Shown here piece after piece: positions 22,469 through 33,405 of a DNA stretch of 64,000 nucleotides (positions are counted from its first letter, which is position 1; every line of letters starts with the position of its first letter). The stretch covers positions 4,472,120 to 4,536,119 of the forward strand of contig NC_089314.1 of NCBI RefSeq assembly GCF_036669915.1, read 5' to 3'. Origin of the DNA: Pocillopora verrucosa. Lineage: Eukaryota > Cnidaria > Anthozoa > Scleractinia > Pocilloporidae. The notes beneath the pieces were generated by a model that was given only the letters and a program-made list of their open reading frames with translations, searched no databases and had not been told where the DNA came from. The position numbers were made by a program, and so were the translations under genes.

Positions 22469-23761
22469 CTCTTGCTCAATTACCATTTTCAACCCCTTAC
22501 GAACAGAGTAAGCAATTTAACTGCGAGTGACCATCACAAATGATTTCCATAGAAGCACTGAGATCTAATTGATCCTAGTCAGCGATTTCAAGTCAGAAAG
22601 GTGTGAAAATTGGCAAAAGTCTTCTATAGATATATTTTTTCCAGCTTCTTTACTCTGCTTTTTTTTTTTTTTTTGTAAAAGCTATTGCAAATTAGTCACT
22701 TATGTAGAGACAATTAGAGTATTTTCCAATTAACAAAAGTCCTATGGATAATATGTTTATTAATCTTGCCAGATCGCAAGTTAGGCATTCTAGCGAATAG
22801 AATAAGAGCTGCGACTTCCAATGAGCAAAAATACTTATTGGTTGATCTTTGTTTGTTAAAAATGCAAAAATTTAACAGCACTAAATTTAATTTAATGGAG
22901 TTTTTTTCTTTTTTCTTCGTATGGCAGCGGTTCCTCCTGGAAACTAAACGTGGGCCAGGTGCCTAGTACAGACCATAGATAAAGAAGCCCTATCGTTTCA
23001 TTGTTTATGCGTTCGCCTTTTTTGCTTATCTGGGATAGTTAGTTGAATGTAAATAGACTATGATATGTAAGTCAGCGTTGTGCAGCCAACGTTGAGTCAA
23101 ATTATGACATTGTGGTAATAAAGGGACCATGCCATGAAGTGTTGAAATGAACAAACCACAGAGACACGAGAAAATTTGTTACGGCCTCGAATGAAAACAA
23201 TATTTAATAAAAATTTTCGACGGATCTTAGTCTGAAACTGAAAAACTGAACGAAATAAGGTTGAACCCCACATCAAGTTTGCACTCTGCCCAGTCCTCTT
23301 CCATCAAAAAGAGTACACCTCATGGAAGACAACAAGTGCACCTCCACCTCTACCATTTCGCTTCCAAGACTTTCAACCCGTTTCCACACGACAGATTAAG
23401 TTCCTTCTCTGATTGAATCACATTTTCAGCTCGATCGACATGCAAATTGACCACGAACCCAGAAGGATAGCTTTTCGCAAATTTCTTTCTGTTATAATCT
23501 AGACGCGATTGATTTAGCTAGGTAAACTCTCTATATTGAACGAGTCGTTTTGTAACTGGATTGACAGTGTTTTGTCCCTAAAATTCGCAGCCAACGAATA
23601 GAGCCAGTTCCAATCTTTCGCTGACTCAAGAAAAAGAACTTCAACATCATTTTGCCAAAACCCACTTAGTAACCTGGTTATTGCGGTTAGTTTCCAATCC
23701 TTCTCGATCGACTTAAACATTCACGAGGTACTTGGCTCAACCTGATATAGCTTTAAGTTTC
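22469..23761. other. Spacer between GPCR copies 2 and 3
   Basis: No firm gene is seen. A poly-T run lies near 22,660. A 68-codon minus-strand ORF at 23,514-23,720 (MFKSIEKDWKLTAITRLLSG start, tryptophan-rich) reads plausibly as protein but has no recognisable domain or partner exon; I rate it as possible only. Confidence 0.35.
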
Positions 23762-24651
23762 ATGATTATTTTTATTCTCATTTTACTCCGGAGATATAAA
23801 TATCTCATCATTGAATGTCTGGCCATAGTCATTTTTAATGCTGTTAGTGCTTGTGTACTCGTGAAGATGCGCCAGCAGCAGCGCAGGGGTACGTGCTTGA
23901 TCATCCACCTGGCGATAGTCGATCTTTCAGTGGGAGCAGTGGCAGGTCACGTGTTCATCCAAGGATTAGGAGCTTCCTGCAATCTGTGGGAGAACGTATT
24001 ATGGTCTGAGAAGTACTCTTGGGTGAATTATTTAATATTAACATTAAGGCAGTTGTTCCTTTATTTGTCGGTTATAAATCTGGCGTTTATTTCATCAGAG
24101 AGAGCATATGCAACCTTTTTCCCATTCAAGTACCGTGGCGTTAAAAAATGGGTCTATGGAGTTATAATTATTGTAACTTGGTTCATGTCTTTGACTCTCG
24201 CGCTGGTGGGAGACCATATCCACAGAAAAGGCAGCTACGTTGAGTTTTTGTCGTTTCGTCTTTTTTTTTTGGTCCTCTCCTTTTACTAATTTCTGTTCCT
24301 TACATCTCAATTTTTGTGAAAGTCCGTTTCGGTCACCTTCTGCCAAATCACAGTGAAGCAGCTGCGAGGGAACGAAAATTAACGAGTACGTTATTTATGG
24401 TGACTCTCGCATCCATGCTTGCGTGGCTTCCAATGGTAATTGAACGAAACATAAACGCTAATTATCCCCATTTAGTTAACAGGATGTTTTCCGGTCACAT
24501 TTTCAGGGCAGTGCTGCCGCTGTGCCTTGGCAACTCACTGGTGAATCCCATAATATACGCCATGCGGCTGCCAGAATTAAGACAGGACATGATAAAAATC
24601 ATATTTCGTCACACATCAAACAGATCAAACCAGGGTGATGCTCCTCTTTAA
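23762..24651 (+). pseudogene. Class A GPCR, copy 3, frameshifted
   Basis: The reading starts at the first ATG (MIIFILILLRRYKYL). Homology to copy 2 begins only at ECLAIVIFN in TM1, so the N-terminus was replaced or comes from an unseen exon. TM2 has LIIHLAIVDLSVGAVAG, TM3 ends INLAFISSERAYAT, and TM4 is WVYGVIIIVTWFM. In TM5 the frame breaks at a run of ten T (24,261-24,270). It resumes in another frame and continues through VPYISIFVKVRFG, RERKLTSTLFMVTLASMLAW (TM6 with WLP) and LGNSLVNPIIYAMR to a stop at 24,651. One indel in the T run is the only coding lesion I see, so a sequencing or assembly slip is possible. Confidence 0.75.
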
Positions 24652-25269
24652 GATTCTCAGACTGTAAGAATTAATGAGTATCTAGCTCCTCGTTCAGTAC
24701 CGACCAGACGATGTTGATAATCGAACAAAATTACCAGCACAAAGGTGTCTTGATCAAACTTCAAATCTTCAAGCGGTTTTCAGCGAAATTTTGAAATTGA
24801 AAGGGAGAATCAGTTGTCATTCCCTGGTTTTAAGAATTAAAATAATTTACAAGGAGGAGATAGGTTAGTTTGTATGTGTTATGTATCCGATACACTGTGC
24901 TCGTTGTGTAGACGACACTTGAATATTAAAACGTATTTTAATAATACGAAAGATAATTTCCCTCTCATCTGGGTTTCTGCTGTACCCCTGAATTTTAAAC
25001 GATTCAGCAAACAAAATAATGGAAATAAAATATTTCGCTGTGCCTTTAACGATTCTTGAATTTTTAAATTTGTAGATGCGTGGCGCAGAAACCACATAAC
25101 GTCTATATCTGCCTGCAAAGCAAATTAGCCCGAGTCGCAGGCGTATTTTCCGCCGAGGGAGAGCTCGATATTATCATCAGGTACTGCAATTGAAGCTGCC
25201 ACGTTATGTTTTAGATTTTGTTTCTACACGTGCAAGTGTTTTTTTTTTTTTGGTATTTTTTTTTCCTCC
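24652..25269. other. Spacer after GPCR cluster
   Basis: I see no gene; overlapping short ORFs on both strands at 24,865-25,118 lack any feature. Poly-T runs at about 25,236-25,262 probably mark the 3' end of the minus-strand LINE that follows. Confidence 0.35.
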
Positions 25270-26515
25270 ATTTCAACAGATTGGAGTCTGATGAATAATT
25301 ACAAGTAAGATAAGAGGATGGAGAAGGGCATAATATAGCAAGCTAGTTAGATGCCTTTTACCTTAAATTACATTTTTTCATACAATAAAAAGAAGCGATA
25401 CAATAAGATTTAAGATATGAGATACAAATATAAGAGAGGGAATAGGAATCACATCTTAAACAACAAATATTTAAGTAAACATGGTTAGGGGAAGACATTA
25501 ATCAGTACTGGGAAAGGTAATGTGCTCTTTTAAAAAGTTTTTTTAGTGGGCTTCTCCCGTATAGATATAGCAATATCATTCCAATAGTAACACCCTGTAA
25601 TTGTTGGAAATAATTTCCTTATATTTATTCTGAAGGGGCAAGGGTTTAGGTGTTGCAAAGATGTACTTCTAGTGGCATAATCATGGATCTCAGATACAAA
25701 AAAAATGCAAAATTAGAAGATTTTTTGTCTGCAATATGATCATAGAATAGTTGACACGTACTCAATTTAATTATGTCAGGAAGCTTAATTAGGCCCGAAG
25801 GCCTACATAATAGGGAGTAACATGGTCACGAATTGGTACATTGTTGATGATTCTTATAGCTTTGCTTTGTAGCTTTGCCAACTGAGACTTCGTAATTATT
25901 ACCCCACAATATGCAGCCGTATGTTAAATAAGGATGTACAAGTGCATAGTATACACTTACAAGAGATTGAACTGTTACATGTCGGTTCAGTTTTGCGATT
26001 ATGGTTAAACTTTTGCTAATTTTACTGCTAGTATAATCAATATGATCATGCCACGACAGAAAGGAATCGATAACTCATCCTAAGTATTTAACAGTGTGAG
26101 ACTGTTCAAGGTATTGATTGGCTAATTTAAGGGGGGATATAAATTGTAATTATTTCTCTGTCGTGGTTGGAAAACCAGGTATTTTGTCTCACTTAAATTC
26201 AGGGTTATCTTATTTGAGCATAGCCATTCATAGACTGGTGGTAGTTCGGAATTTATTCGCTGGATCAATACATCTAAATCACTACCAACTGCTGTTAAAG
26301 ATGTGTCATCTGCAAAAAGTCTTACAGTAAAGTAATAAGTAGCTCTGACCATATCGTTGATATAAACTATAAAGAGGAATGGCCCTGATATTGACCCTTG
26401 TAGTACTCCTGATTTCAATAAGTAGAAATTAGACTCGACACCATTAACGAACACCATTGGTTGTATCCTGGTGTACCGGTTAACCAAAATATGTCCTGGT
26501 GTGCCGGTTAACGAA
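25270..26515 (-). mobile_element. 5'-truncated CR1-like LINE fragment
   Basis: On the minus strand the last part of a non-LTR reverse transcriptase is readable: SGVLQGSISGPFLFIVYIND, the catalytic LFADDTSL, then LANQYLEQSHTVKYLG, a TGA, and DSFLSWHDHIDY, SLVSVYYALVHPYLTYGCIL and RSPLKKLFKRALPFP. The order is that of the RT palm, thumb and the Jockey/CR1 C-terminal region. The endonuclease and RT fingers are missing, which is the usual 5' truncation. Stops show it is inactive. Near the truncation point a segment TCCTGGTGTRCCGGTTAAC is present twice (about 26,467 and 26,494). Confidence 0.8.
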
Positions 26516-26589
26516 ACTTGCGTGACATCGGTCAATCGAATGATAGCGTGAATGCTTTGATAATAAAATGCAATAAAATGCCGTCATTG

Positions 26590-26803
26590 GTTCATTGTTG
26601 GGTTATTGGGTTATTTGAGTTGTTTGGATCTTTTGGATCAGTTGGGTCATTCGGGCCAGTTGGGTCATTTGGGTCAGTTGGGTCAGTTGGGTCAGTTGGG
26701 CCAGCTGTGGCGGGAAATCGACGATTAAAAATTCACCTGGTTTATAGATAACAGATGACCCAACTGGCCCAAGTGACTCAACTGGCCCAAGTGACCCAAC
26801 TTG
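26590..26803. repeat. Ten-bp minisatellite with inverted half
   Basis: Units of TTGGGTCAGT and close variants run from about 26,600 to 26,705. After a 45-bp spacer, the complementary unit (ACTGGCCCAAGTGACC) runs from about 26,754 to 26,803, so the tract can fold as a long hairpin. It ends exactly where the orphan GT31 flank begins. The ORF at 26,518-26,751 only reads the repeat. Confidence 0.65.
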
Positions 26804-28120
26804 GATGAATTAGTTAAGTTTGTATCACATTGTATTAATATGCTCTAATAGTGTCTGGGAATGAGTCGCTCTTAGAGGCTAAAACTATCAAAATTGTGAT
26901 GTAAGATTTAGCTCTTACCGACTTGAGAGCAATCAAGACTTTATATTCTTTGACCCAGACATATACAGGGTGAGGAAGCAAGAGACACGGAACAATTTAT
27001 TTCAGAAATGAACTCTTCCAGCGGGTTTTAAGCAATCTTTAAACATTGACTCATACATGTAACCAAAGATTACTCAACGGAACTATTCCGTTTCACTGTA
27101 GAATAGAAACTGTCACACTGCTACAGGGGTCAAATAATTTCTAGGCTTTCAGTTTTACTATTACCTATTAAAAAAGAGTCCTCATCATTATGCTCAGTAA
27201 TCGGCTGACTAAAACCCCGCTTTTGATGTAAAAAGATGTTGGTGAAAGTATTAATGTTGTTACATATTGTCAGTTTAGAATTCATAAACTCATATAAATT
27301 CAATTCAAGTCAATTCAGTTGATACTGTTAAAGCAGCACAAGCGGAAATTAAACGTAAGGAAAACAAGCAGTGAGTAAATATGGAACACACTGAAACCTA
27401 ATTCTGTCTGAACAGTCGATCCGTAAAATCATCCGTTAGTAAATTCACAGAACACAAAATCCACCAGATCTGCTATCGTGAAAGAAGAGCGTCTTTCTCT
27501 TGCTCCTCTTGAAGTACGCACTGACCAAGTTGGTCTAAACAGCAACAACAGAGGTTAGGCCGGCAGACAACACTCCAGTGGCAGTGCTTTCGCCACAGAA
27601 CCGATTTTAAGAGCGTAAACAACAGAGAGTCAAAGCATGACCTCGAGCGTTGGCTAAAAAGTCCGGACTACCGCAGCAAACCGTAAACATCACATAAGAG
27701 TGTGACAGGCATCGGGCCTTTCTGCTTTGAAAATTCTAAACCAAAATAACGTAAAGGAAAAATGAATGAGAAGAGGGAGAGGCTCGTCAATTGGAAATCA
27801 AACTCGCTAATTGAAATTCCGCCTCTAAGAGATTAAGAAAACATATTAAAAGAAGGAACGCGTAGAGTGACTTTTAAACAACAGGAATGAGTTCAATGGC
27901 GCGCGTAAAGATTGTCACGTTTTGTTGGAATTAGACGAGGAGAAGAATACATCGTATCAATGGTTCGATGTCCAGGACTGTCAATTCTTCGAATGTAGAA
28001 TTAGAGTGCAAGAAACGTAAATTTTTTGAAGGAAAAGTTCGCTATTTCAAGATATTAATAAAGGTGTAGGGAACTTTACACGCCACCGACTTTATTTGCA
28101 TACGCAGTTACATCGGGTTT
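26803..28120 (+). repeat. Orphan GT31 flank plus unknown peptide block, then GT31 5' flank
   Basis: From 26,803 the sequence matches the GT31 3' flank beginning at about 4,713, but no GT31 gene precedes it. It continues into the unknown peptide block: MEHTET near 27,390, KHDLERWLKS near 27,640, and EFNGARKDCHVLLELDEE at 27,888-28,019, ending QET before TAA. From about 28,060 it becomes the 5' flank of a GT31 gene (CGACTTTATTTGCATACGCA) and is cut at about 28,121 by the LINE insertion. It is the fullest copy of the backbone between two GT31 genes; the copy at 5.3-5.6 kb lacks about 400 bp of it. Confidence 0.65.
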
Positions 28121-31100
28121 AGTAAGGACTTTATTTATAGAGGGGGACACGTAACAGCTGAAAAGCTGACAAACCTGTGGCCCTCTAACTAGATTATACA
28201 GCATTACAAAATAATACTAATAAATAGATAAATATACAAATAATTACAAAATTCTATGATAGAAATAGCAGGATATATTAAAAATATTCAGAAAGATAAA
28301 ATTAATTTATAAAAAATTAAAATTAGATAATGTGCTATTGCTTAATATTGTTTCAAAGTTGTCCAGGTTTCTATATGAGCTTATAAAATACTTTTTCACA
28401 GCTGTTTTGAATAGTTTTATACTAGGCTTATTTTTGATATTATGGGGAAGGCTGTTCCATAACTTAACTGCGTCAACACTGAATGCCTTGCCACCATCGT
28501 TATTTCTTAGGTATTTGGGACACACTAAATTTAAATTGCCATGTCTAGTAGACCTATTGTGTACAGAACTGTTCGTCTTGAGCAAGTCTCTGATGTAAAT
28601 CGGAACATCGCCTTTAAGGCTCTTAAAAATCATTGTACACTTATTTAGTTTGATTTCATCAAAAAAAGGCAACCAGCCTAGTTTACTAAAGTTTATAACA
28701 CTTCTAGAATAAGAGTCAACTCCAAGAATTACTCGGGCAGCCCTTTTCTGTAACCTTAGGAGACAGTGGAGTTCTTTAGCGTCGCAGATATTCCAAACCA
28801 TGCTCCCATACATAAGGACGGGTTTAATCAAGGCGTTATAGTATAAGAGTCTTTCTTTTATTGGAAGGTATCTCTTTATCTTCTTCAATAAACCAATACG
28901 CTGAGAAAGCTTGGCCTTTAGACTAGAAATGTGGTCGCTAAATGTAAGATCTTGATCGAGTGTTACACCAAGCAATTTATAAGAAGTTACTTGTTCTATT
29001 TCGGCCCCATCAAGGGTCATTGACAGGTGATTGCCATCCGCTAATGATGAATGTAGCCTCTTTCCGGTGATAAGTAATGCATTGGTTTTAACGGCGTTTA
29101 GGACCATCCCATTTTCGCTAGACCATTTACTTAATTTATCCATGTATTCTTGAAGACGTCGTTCCAATTCCAAAGGTGCATTATCGATATTAGCGCTGGC
29201 TTTAAATGTGGTGTCATCCGCGTAAGCATGAATAGTTGAGTCCGATCCAACAGCTTCGGGAAGATCATTGACGAAAATTAAAAACAGTAGAGGTCCTAAT
29301 ATGCTACCTTGAGGAACTCCATTGGTTAGCGTAAGTTGTGACGAAGTCGAGTTATTTACAGTAACACACTGTTTGCGATTGAGTAGATAGCTCTGCAATA
29401 GCTTTACAACATTATCTGGAAATCTATATGATCTTAACTTTACCAGGAGAATGTCATGATTGATCAAGTCGAATGCCTTGCTATAGTCCACAAAAACTAA
29501 GCCGCTGACGTTGTTCTTATCAAGGTCAAGAAGGACTTGGTCCAGAAGAAACAACAAAGCAGTATCCGTGGAGTGGTTTTTACGGAACCCTGATTGGAAG
29601 CGGTATAAAAGTGAATTTTCTGTTAAGTAGGTGTTCACAGCATTGAAGATGTGTCTTTCAAAGACTTTAGAAAGAATAGGCAAAATGCTAATAGGACGAT
29701 AGTTTTGAATATCTTGCTTGTTTCCTTGATTCTTGAAAAGAGGTTTAACCTTTGCTATTTTCCATTGTGAGGGAAATGTACAAGTTTCAATACAGTGATT
29801 TATAATTTTAGCTATGGAACATGATATTTCAGGAGCTGCAATCCTTAGAACTCTGGCACCAAGCCCATCGATTCCCGTGGCTTTGTGTGTAGGTATACTT
29901 AGAAGATAATCGTTAACCTCACTAGGAGTTATTTGCGGAATAAGATTTTCAATTTGACTGTTAGATTTGTCTGGTGGACCAGGAAGAGCATCATAATGAA
30001 GTACAGGTGTCGACTTTATGAGACGTTTATATACATCAACGAAGAAGCGGTTAAAGCGTTCAGCGATTGAATGGTCATCCTTTATCAAGTTGTTGTTTTC
30101 GTCAGCAATAGGGACGGAGTCGTCGTTATTCTTTGTATCTTTAGATAGGTCTTTAATTAAAGACCAAAGTTTCTTTGGACATTTTTGATTTTTACTGAAC
30201 TGAGTTTTAAAGTACTGTTCCTTCGCATTTCTTAGTTTCCTCGTCACTTTGTTTTTAACCAGTTTAAAAGCAGACCAATCTTGCTTATTTTGTGTTCTCC
30301 TGGCCCTCTTTAGAAGATTATCGCGTTTATTTATTTCGTTGTATAGATCATTAGTGAACCATTTTGGCTGATTGATTTTCTTCACACTCTTGGACTTTAA
30401 AGGTGCGTGATTATCAAGAATGTCATTAAAGATTTTGTACCAAGATTCAACAATGTCATCGGCATCTCGAAAAACAAAGGAGATATCCCAAGGGGCTTCT
30501 CTTAGGTCTCGCAGAAAGCACTCTTTGTTGATTTTGTCGATATTTCTGTATTTGATTTTGGAATGTTGTTTACGTTGTGCATCCATGGTTTTGTAGCACC
30601 TCAAGATGGTGACCGGAAGGTGATCGGAAAGTCCAGATTTACCTATGGATACTTCTCTAATTCTAGCAGGATGACTAGAATAAATATGGTCTAAGCACGC
30701 ATCAGAGGCAGGTCTTGTTACCCCATTTACCATCTGCGTTAATCCAAGACTGTTCAGTGCCTTTGCGAGACAATGTTTTGAATAACAGTTGAAATCAATA
30801 TAATCCAAATTAAAGTCTCCCAGAATAATCAATTCATTGTTTTGGAGATGGGCATTTTCAATATTTTTACCCAAGCTCTCATTATAATCTTTGTTGGCTG
30901 AAGGTGGACGGTAAACACCAGATATCAAAATCGGTCTCTTTGATTTATGAGGACAAATTTGAAGCCAGAGAGTTTCAAGATCATCCAGTTCCAAATCTCT
31001 TCGACGTAAAGCCATAACTTTCTCATTTACATACGCAAATATGCCGCCACCTTTCTTCCCGATTCGATCTTTTCTGTGTAATGTGTAGCCGGGTATCATG

Positions 31101-31605
31101 TAATAGCTGTCTGGAATTTTACTTGATCCGAACGTCTCAGTGAGAATTAAGACGTCGAGTTTAGCAGCACTGTTGTTGTTCGAGGTGAGCATTAGCGATA
31201 GTTCTTCCAATTTGGTGTCAGTCAGTCGTTGGATGTTCCAGTGGCAGACTGATAAACCTCTGAAGCCTGCAGGTGGTTGAAGATTATTAGGCCCTGGATT
31301 GACGGCAATATCGCCAGATAGAAGAATGCACAGACAAAATTGGCCAAGCTTGATGAACCGCAACAACGCGTGAAGCTTCAAATTCAATTCGCAAGGTGTG
31401 CATTTCGAAGGCTTTGACTTACAGTTGAACGTAGGTGGAGCAGATATTTCCTTCCCAATGAAGAGTGTAACTGTAGAGCGATCGAATTCAGGTGTAATTG
31501 AAGTAAATTGGCCAAGTAAAACGCTGAAAATAGTCAATAGAAGCACGACTGCAAAAATATGTCTGCACGCCATGACTAATTTATGCACTGAATTCCAACG
31601 GAATT
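28121..31605 (-). mobile_element. Near full-length CR1-like LINE retrotransposon
   Basis: This minus-strand non-LTR element interrupts the 5' flank of GT31 copy 5. The flank is intact up to TCGGGTTT at about 28,120 and resumes at TGCCGTAATACAATG at about 31,605, as judged from the uninterrupted flanks at 3,340-3,368 and 6,350-6,380. The 3' end lies at the left, with a short A/T-rich tail region. I could not define a target-site duplication. The open frame suggests a fairly recent insertion. Confidence 0.8.
28307..31573 (-). CDS. LINE ORF: AP endonuclease and reverse transcriptase
   Basis: This uninterrupted ORF of 1,088 codons runs from the first ATG (31,573); an in-frame extension upstream begins only with GTG. 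It opens with MACRHIFAVVLLLTIFSVLL, a signal-peptide-like segment. About 85 residues in, LLSGDIAVNPGP resembles a 2A ribosome-skipping peptide (usual core DxExNPGP) but has Ala for the Glu. The endonuclease follows with CHWNIQRL, LILTETF, VYRPPS, LGDFNLD and LSDHLPV. The RT shows NYRPISILPILSKVFE, FVDYSKAFDLINHD, GVPQGSILGPLLF and the catalytic AYADDTTF. A CR1/Jockey-type C-terminal region with LQKRAARVIL completes it. All key motifs appear intact, so activity is possible. Confidence 0.92.
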   Translation of the reverse strand: MACRHIFAVVLLLTIFSVLLGQFTSITPEFDRSTVTLFIGKEISAPPTFNCKSKPSKCTPCELNLKLHALLRFIKLGQFCLCILLSGDIAVNPGPNNLQPPAGFRGLSVCHWNIQRLTDTKLEELSLMLTSNNNSAAKLDVLILTETFGSSKIPDSYYMIPGYTLHRKDRIGKKGGGIFAYVNEKVMALRRRDLELDDLETLWLQICPHKSKRPILISGVYRPPSANKDYNESLGKNIENAHLQNNELIILGDFNLDYIDFNCYSKHCLAKALNSLGLTQMVNGVTRPASDACLDHIYSSHPARIREVSIGKSGLSDHLPVTILRCYKTMDAQRKQHSKIKYRNIDKINKECFLRDLREAPWDISFVFRDADDIVESWYKIFNDILDNHAPLKSKSVKKINQPKWFTNDLYNEINKRDNLLKRARRTQNKQDWSAFKLVKNKVTRKLRNAKEQYFKTQFSKNQKCPKKLWSLIKDLSKDTKNNDDSVPIADENNNLIKDDHSIAERFNRFFVDVYKRLIKSTPVLHYDALPGPPDKSNSQIENLIPQITPSEVNDYLLSIPTHKATGIDGLGARVLRIAAPEISCSIAKIINHCIETCTFPSQWKIAKVKPLFKNQGNKQDIQNYRPISILPILSKVFERHIFNAVNTYLTENSLLYRFQSGFRKNHSTDTALLFLLDQVLLDLDKNNVSGLVFVDYSKAFDLINHDILLVKLRSYRFPDNVVKLLQSYLLNRKQCVTVNNSTSSQLTLTNGVPQGSILGPLLFLIFVNDLPEAVGSDSTIHAYADDTTFKASANIDNAPLELERRLQEYMDKLSKWSSENGMVLNAVKTNALLITGKRLHSSLADGNHLSMTLDGAEIEQVTSYKLLGVTLDQDLTFSDHISSLKAKLSQRIGLLKKIKRYLPIKERLLYYNALIKPVLMYGSMVWNICDAKELHCLLRLQKRAARVILGVDSYSRSVINFSKLGWLPFFDEIKLNKCTMIFKSLKGDVPIYIRDLLKTNSSVHNRSTRHGNLNLVCPKYLRNNDGGKAFSVDAVKLWNSLPHNIKNKPSIKLFKTAVKKYFISSYRNLDNFETILSNSTLSNFNFL

Positions 31606-31616
31606 GCCGTAATACA

Positions 31617-31758
31617 ATGATCAGAATTCATGGAAAAAGAGTTTTGACGGTTTTAGCTTTTGTGATGGCAATTTTTTTATCTTTCCAGCTAGGTCTTATA
31701 TGGAGTACTCGTTCCTCGTTTTTTGACATTGTTCGTGAACAACTAGATGTCGAAAGCC
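31617..31758 (+). pseudogene. GT31 copy 5, 5' part (split by insertion)
   Basis: The first 47 codons of a GT31 gene, MIRIHGKRVLTVLAFVMAI through REQLDVES, carry the start codon, cytosolic tail, membrane anchor and part of the stem. The frame is interrupted after the 9-bp target site (31,750-31,758) by the foldback element and resumes at 34,859. The LINE lies only about 12 bp upstream of the start codon, so promoter and 5' UTR are disrupted too. Confidence 0.85.
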
Positions 31759-31771
31759 GGCTTATACTATT

Positions 31772-31805
31772 TTGCGAAACGAAACGAAACGAAACGAAAC
31801 GAAAT
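31772..31805. repeat. CGAAA microsatellite in left TIR
   Basis: About six units of the pentamer GAAAC lie directly inside the left terminus. The right terminus carries the complementary TTTCG tract, about ten units at 34,792-34,844. This length difference is the only difference I could see between the outer arms, as expected from slippage after insertion. Confidence 0.85.
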
Positions 31806-31920
31806 CGGGTCAGATGAAATAAAACAAAAGGAATAATGCAGATATATTTTCAAATAAGGTAAAGATAACTTTCACAAGGATTTTGGAGTAATCGTTCATT
31901 AATAAGAAGGATTTTTATTC

Positions 31921-33405
31921 ATTTCGCAAAATAGTAATTTTAGGAGAGTTACTATTTTGCGAAATGGACTATTTTCACTCTGCGGTGACAACGTGACCTC
32001 TTTCATGTCGCGAAAATACATTTAAACATTACAAATTAGTATATAACCGAACATTTTGGCCTCCTCTTATTTCTTAAACCGTATTAAAATATATTTCGCG
32101 AAATAGTAATTTTAGGAGAGTTGCTATTTTGCGAAATGGACCATTTTCACCCCTGCGATGACAACGTGACCTCTTTCATGTCACAAAAATACATTTAAAC
32201 ATTACAAATTAGTATATCACCGAACATTTTGGCCTCCTCTTATTTCTTAAACCGTATTAAAATGTATTTCGCAAAATAGTAATTTTAGGAGAGTTACTAT
32301 TTTGCGAAATGGACAATTTTCACCTTGCGGTAACAACGTGACCTCTTTCATGTCATAAAAATTCATTTAAACATTACAAATTAGTATATCACCGTACATT
32401 TTGGCCTCCTGTTATTTCTTAAACCGTATTAAAATGTATTTCGCAAAATAGTAATTTTAGGAGAGTTACTATTTTGCGAAATGGACTATTTTCACCCCTG
32501 CGGTGACAACGTGACCTCTTTCATATCACAAAAATACATTTAAACATTACAGATTAGTATATCACCGTACATTTTGGCCTCCTCTTATTTCCTAAACCGT
32601 ATTAAAATGTATTTCGCAAAATAGTAATTTTAGGAGAGTTACTATTTTGCGAAATGGACCATTTTCACTCTGCGGTGACAACGTGACCTCTTTCATGTCG
32701 CGAAAATACATTTAAACATTACAAATTAGTATATAACCGAACATTTTGGCCTCCTCTTATTTCTTAAACCGTATTAAAATATATTTCGCAAAATAGTAAT
32801 TTTAGGAGAGTTACTATTTTGCGAAATGGAGCATTTTCACCCCTGCGATGACAACGTGACCTCTTTCATGTCACAAAAATACATTTAAACATTACAAATT
32901 AGTATATCACCGAACATTTTGGCCTCCTCTTATTTCTTAAACCGTATTAAAATGTATTTCGCAAAATAGTAATTTTAGGAGAGTTACTATTTTGCGAAAT
33001 GGACAATTTTCACCCTGCGGTAACAACGTGACCTCTTTCATGTCATAAAAATTCATTTAAACATTACAAATTAGTATATAACCGAACATTTTGGCCTCCT
33101 CTTATTTCTTAAACCGTATTAAAATATATTTCGCAAAATAGTAATTTTAGGAGAGTTACTATTTTGCGAAATGGAGCATTTTCACCCCTGCGATGACAAC
33201 GTGACCTCTTTCATGTCACAAAAATACATTTAAACATTACAAATTAGTATATCACCGAACATTTTGGCCTCCTCTTATTTCTTAAACCGTATTAAAATGT
33301 ATTTCGCAAAATAGTAATTTTAGGAGAGTTACTATTTTGCGAAATGGACAATTTTCACCTTGCGGTAACAACGTGACCTCTTTCATGTCATAAAAATTCA
33401 TTTAA
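31921..33405 (+). repeat. Left-arm satellite, nine units of 172-173 bp
   Basis: Each unit opens with a hairpin: TTTCGCAAAATAGTAA, then a loop TTTTAGGAGAG, then TTACTATTTTGCGAAA. Hairpin starts are at about 31,921, 32,093, 32,266, 32,438, 32,611, 32,783, 32,956, 33,128 and 33,301. Unit variants, told apart by positions such as TGTCGCG/TGTCACA/TGTCATA and ATAACCGAAC/ATCACCGAAC/ATCACCGTAC, run in an order I read as A-B-C-D-A-B-C-B-C. This is a higher-order repeat pattern. Confidence 0.85.

Noticed and set aside
31398-31817. ORF joining LINE antisense sequence to the GT31 N-terminus
   Set aside because: The upstream part is only the antisense of the LINE's first codons, and the real start aligned with paralogues is at 31,617.
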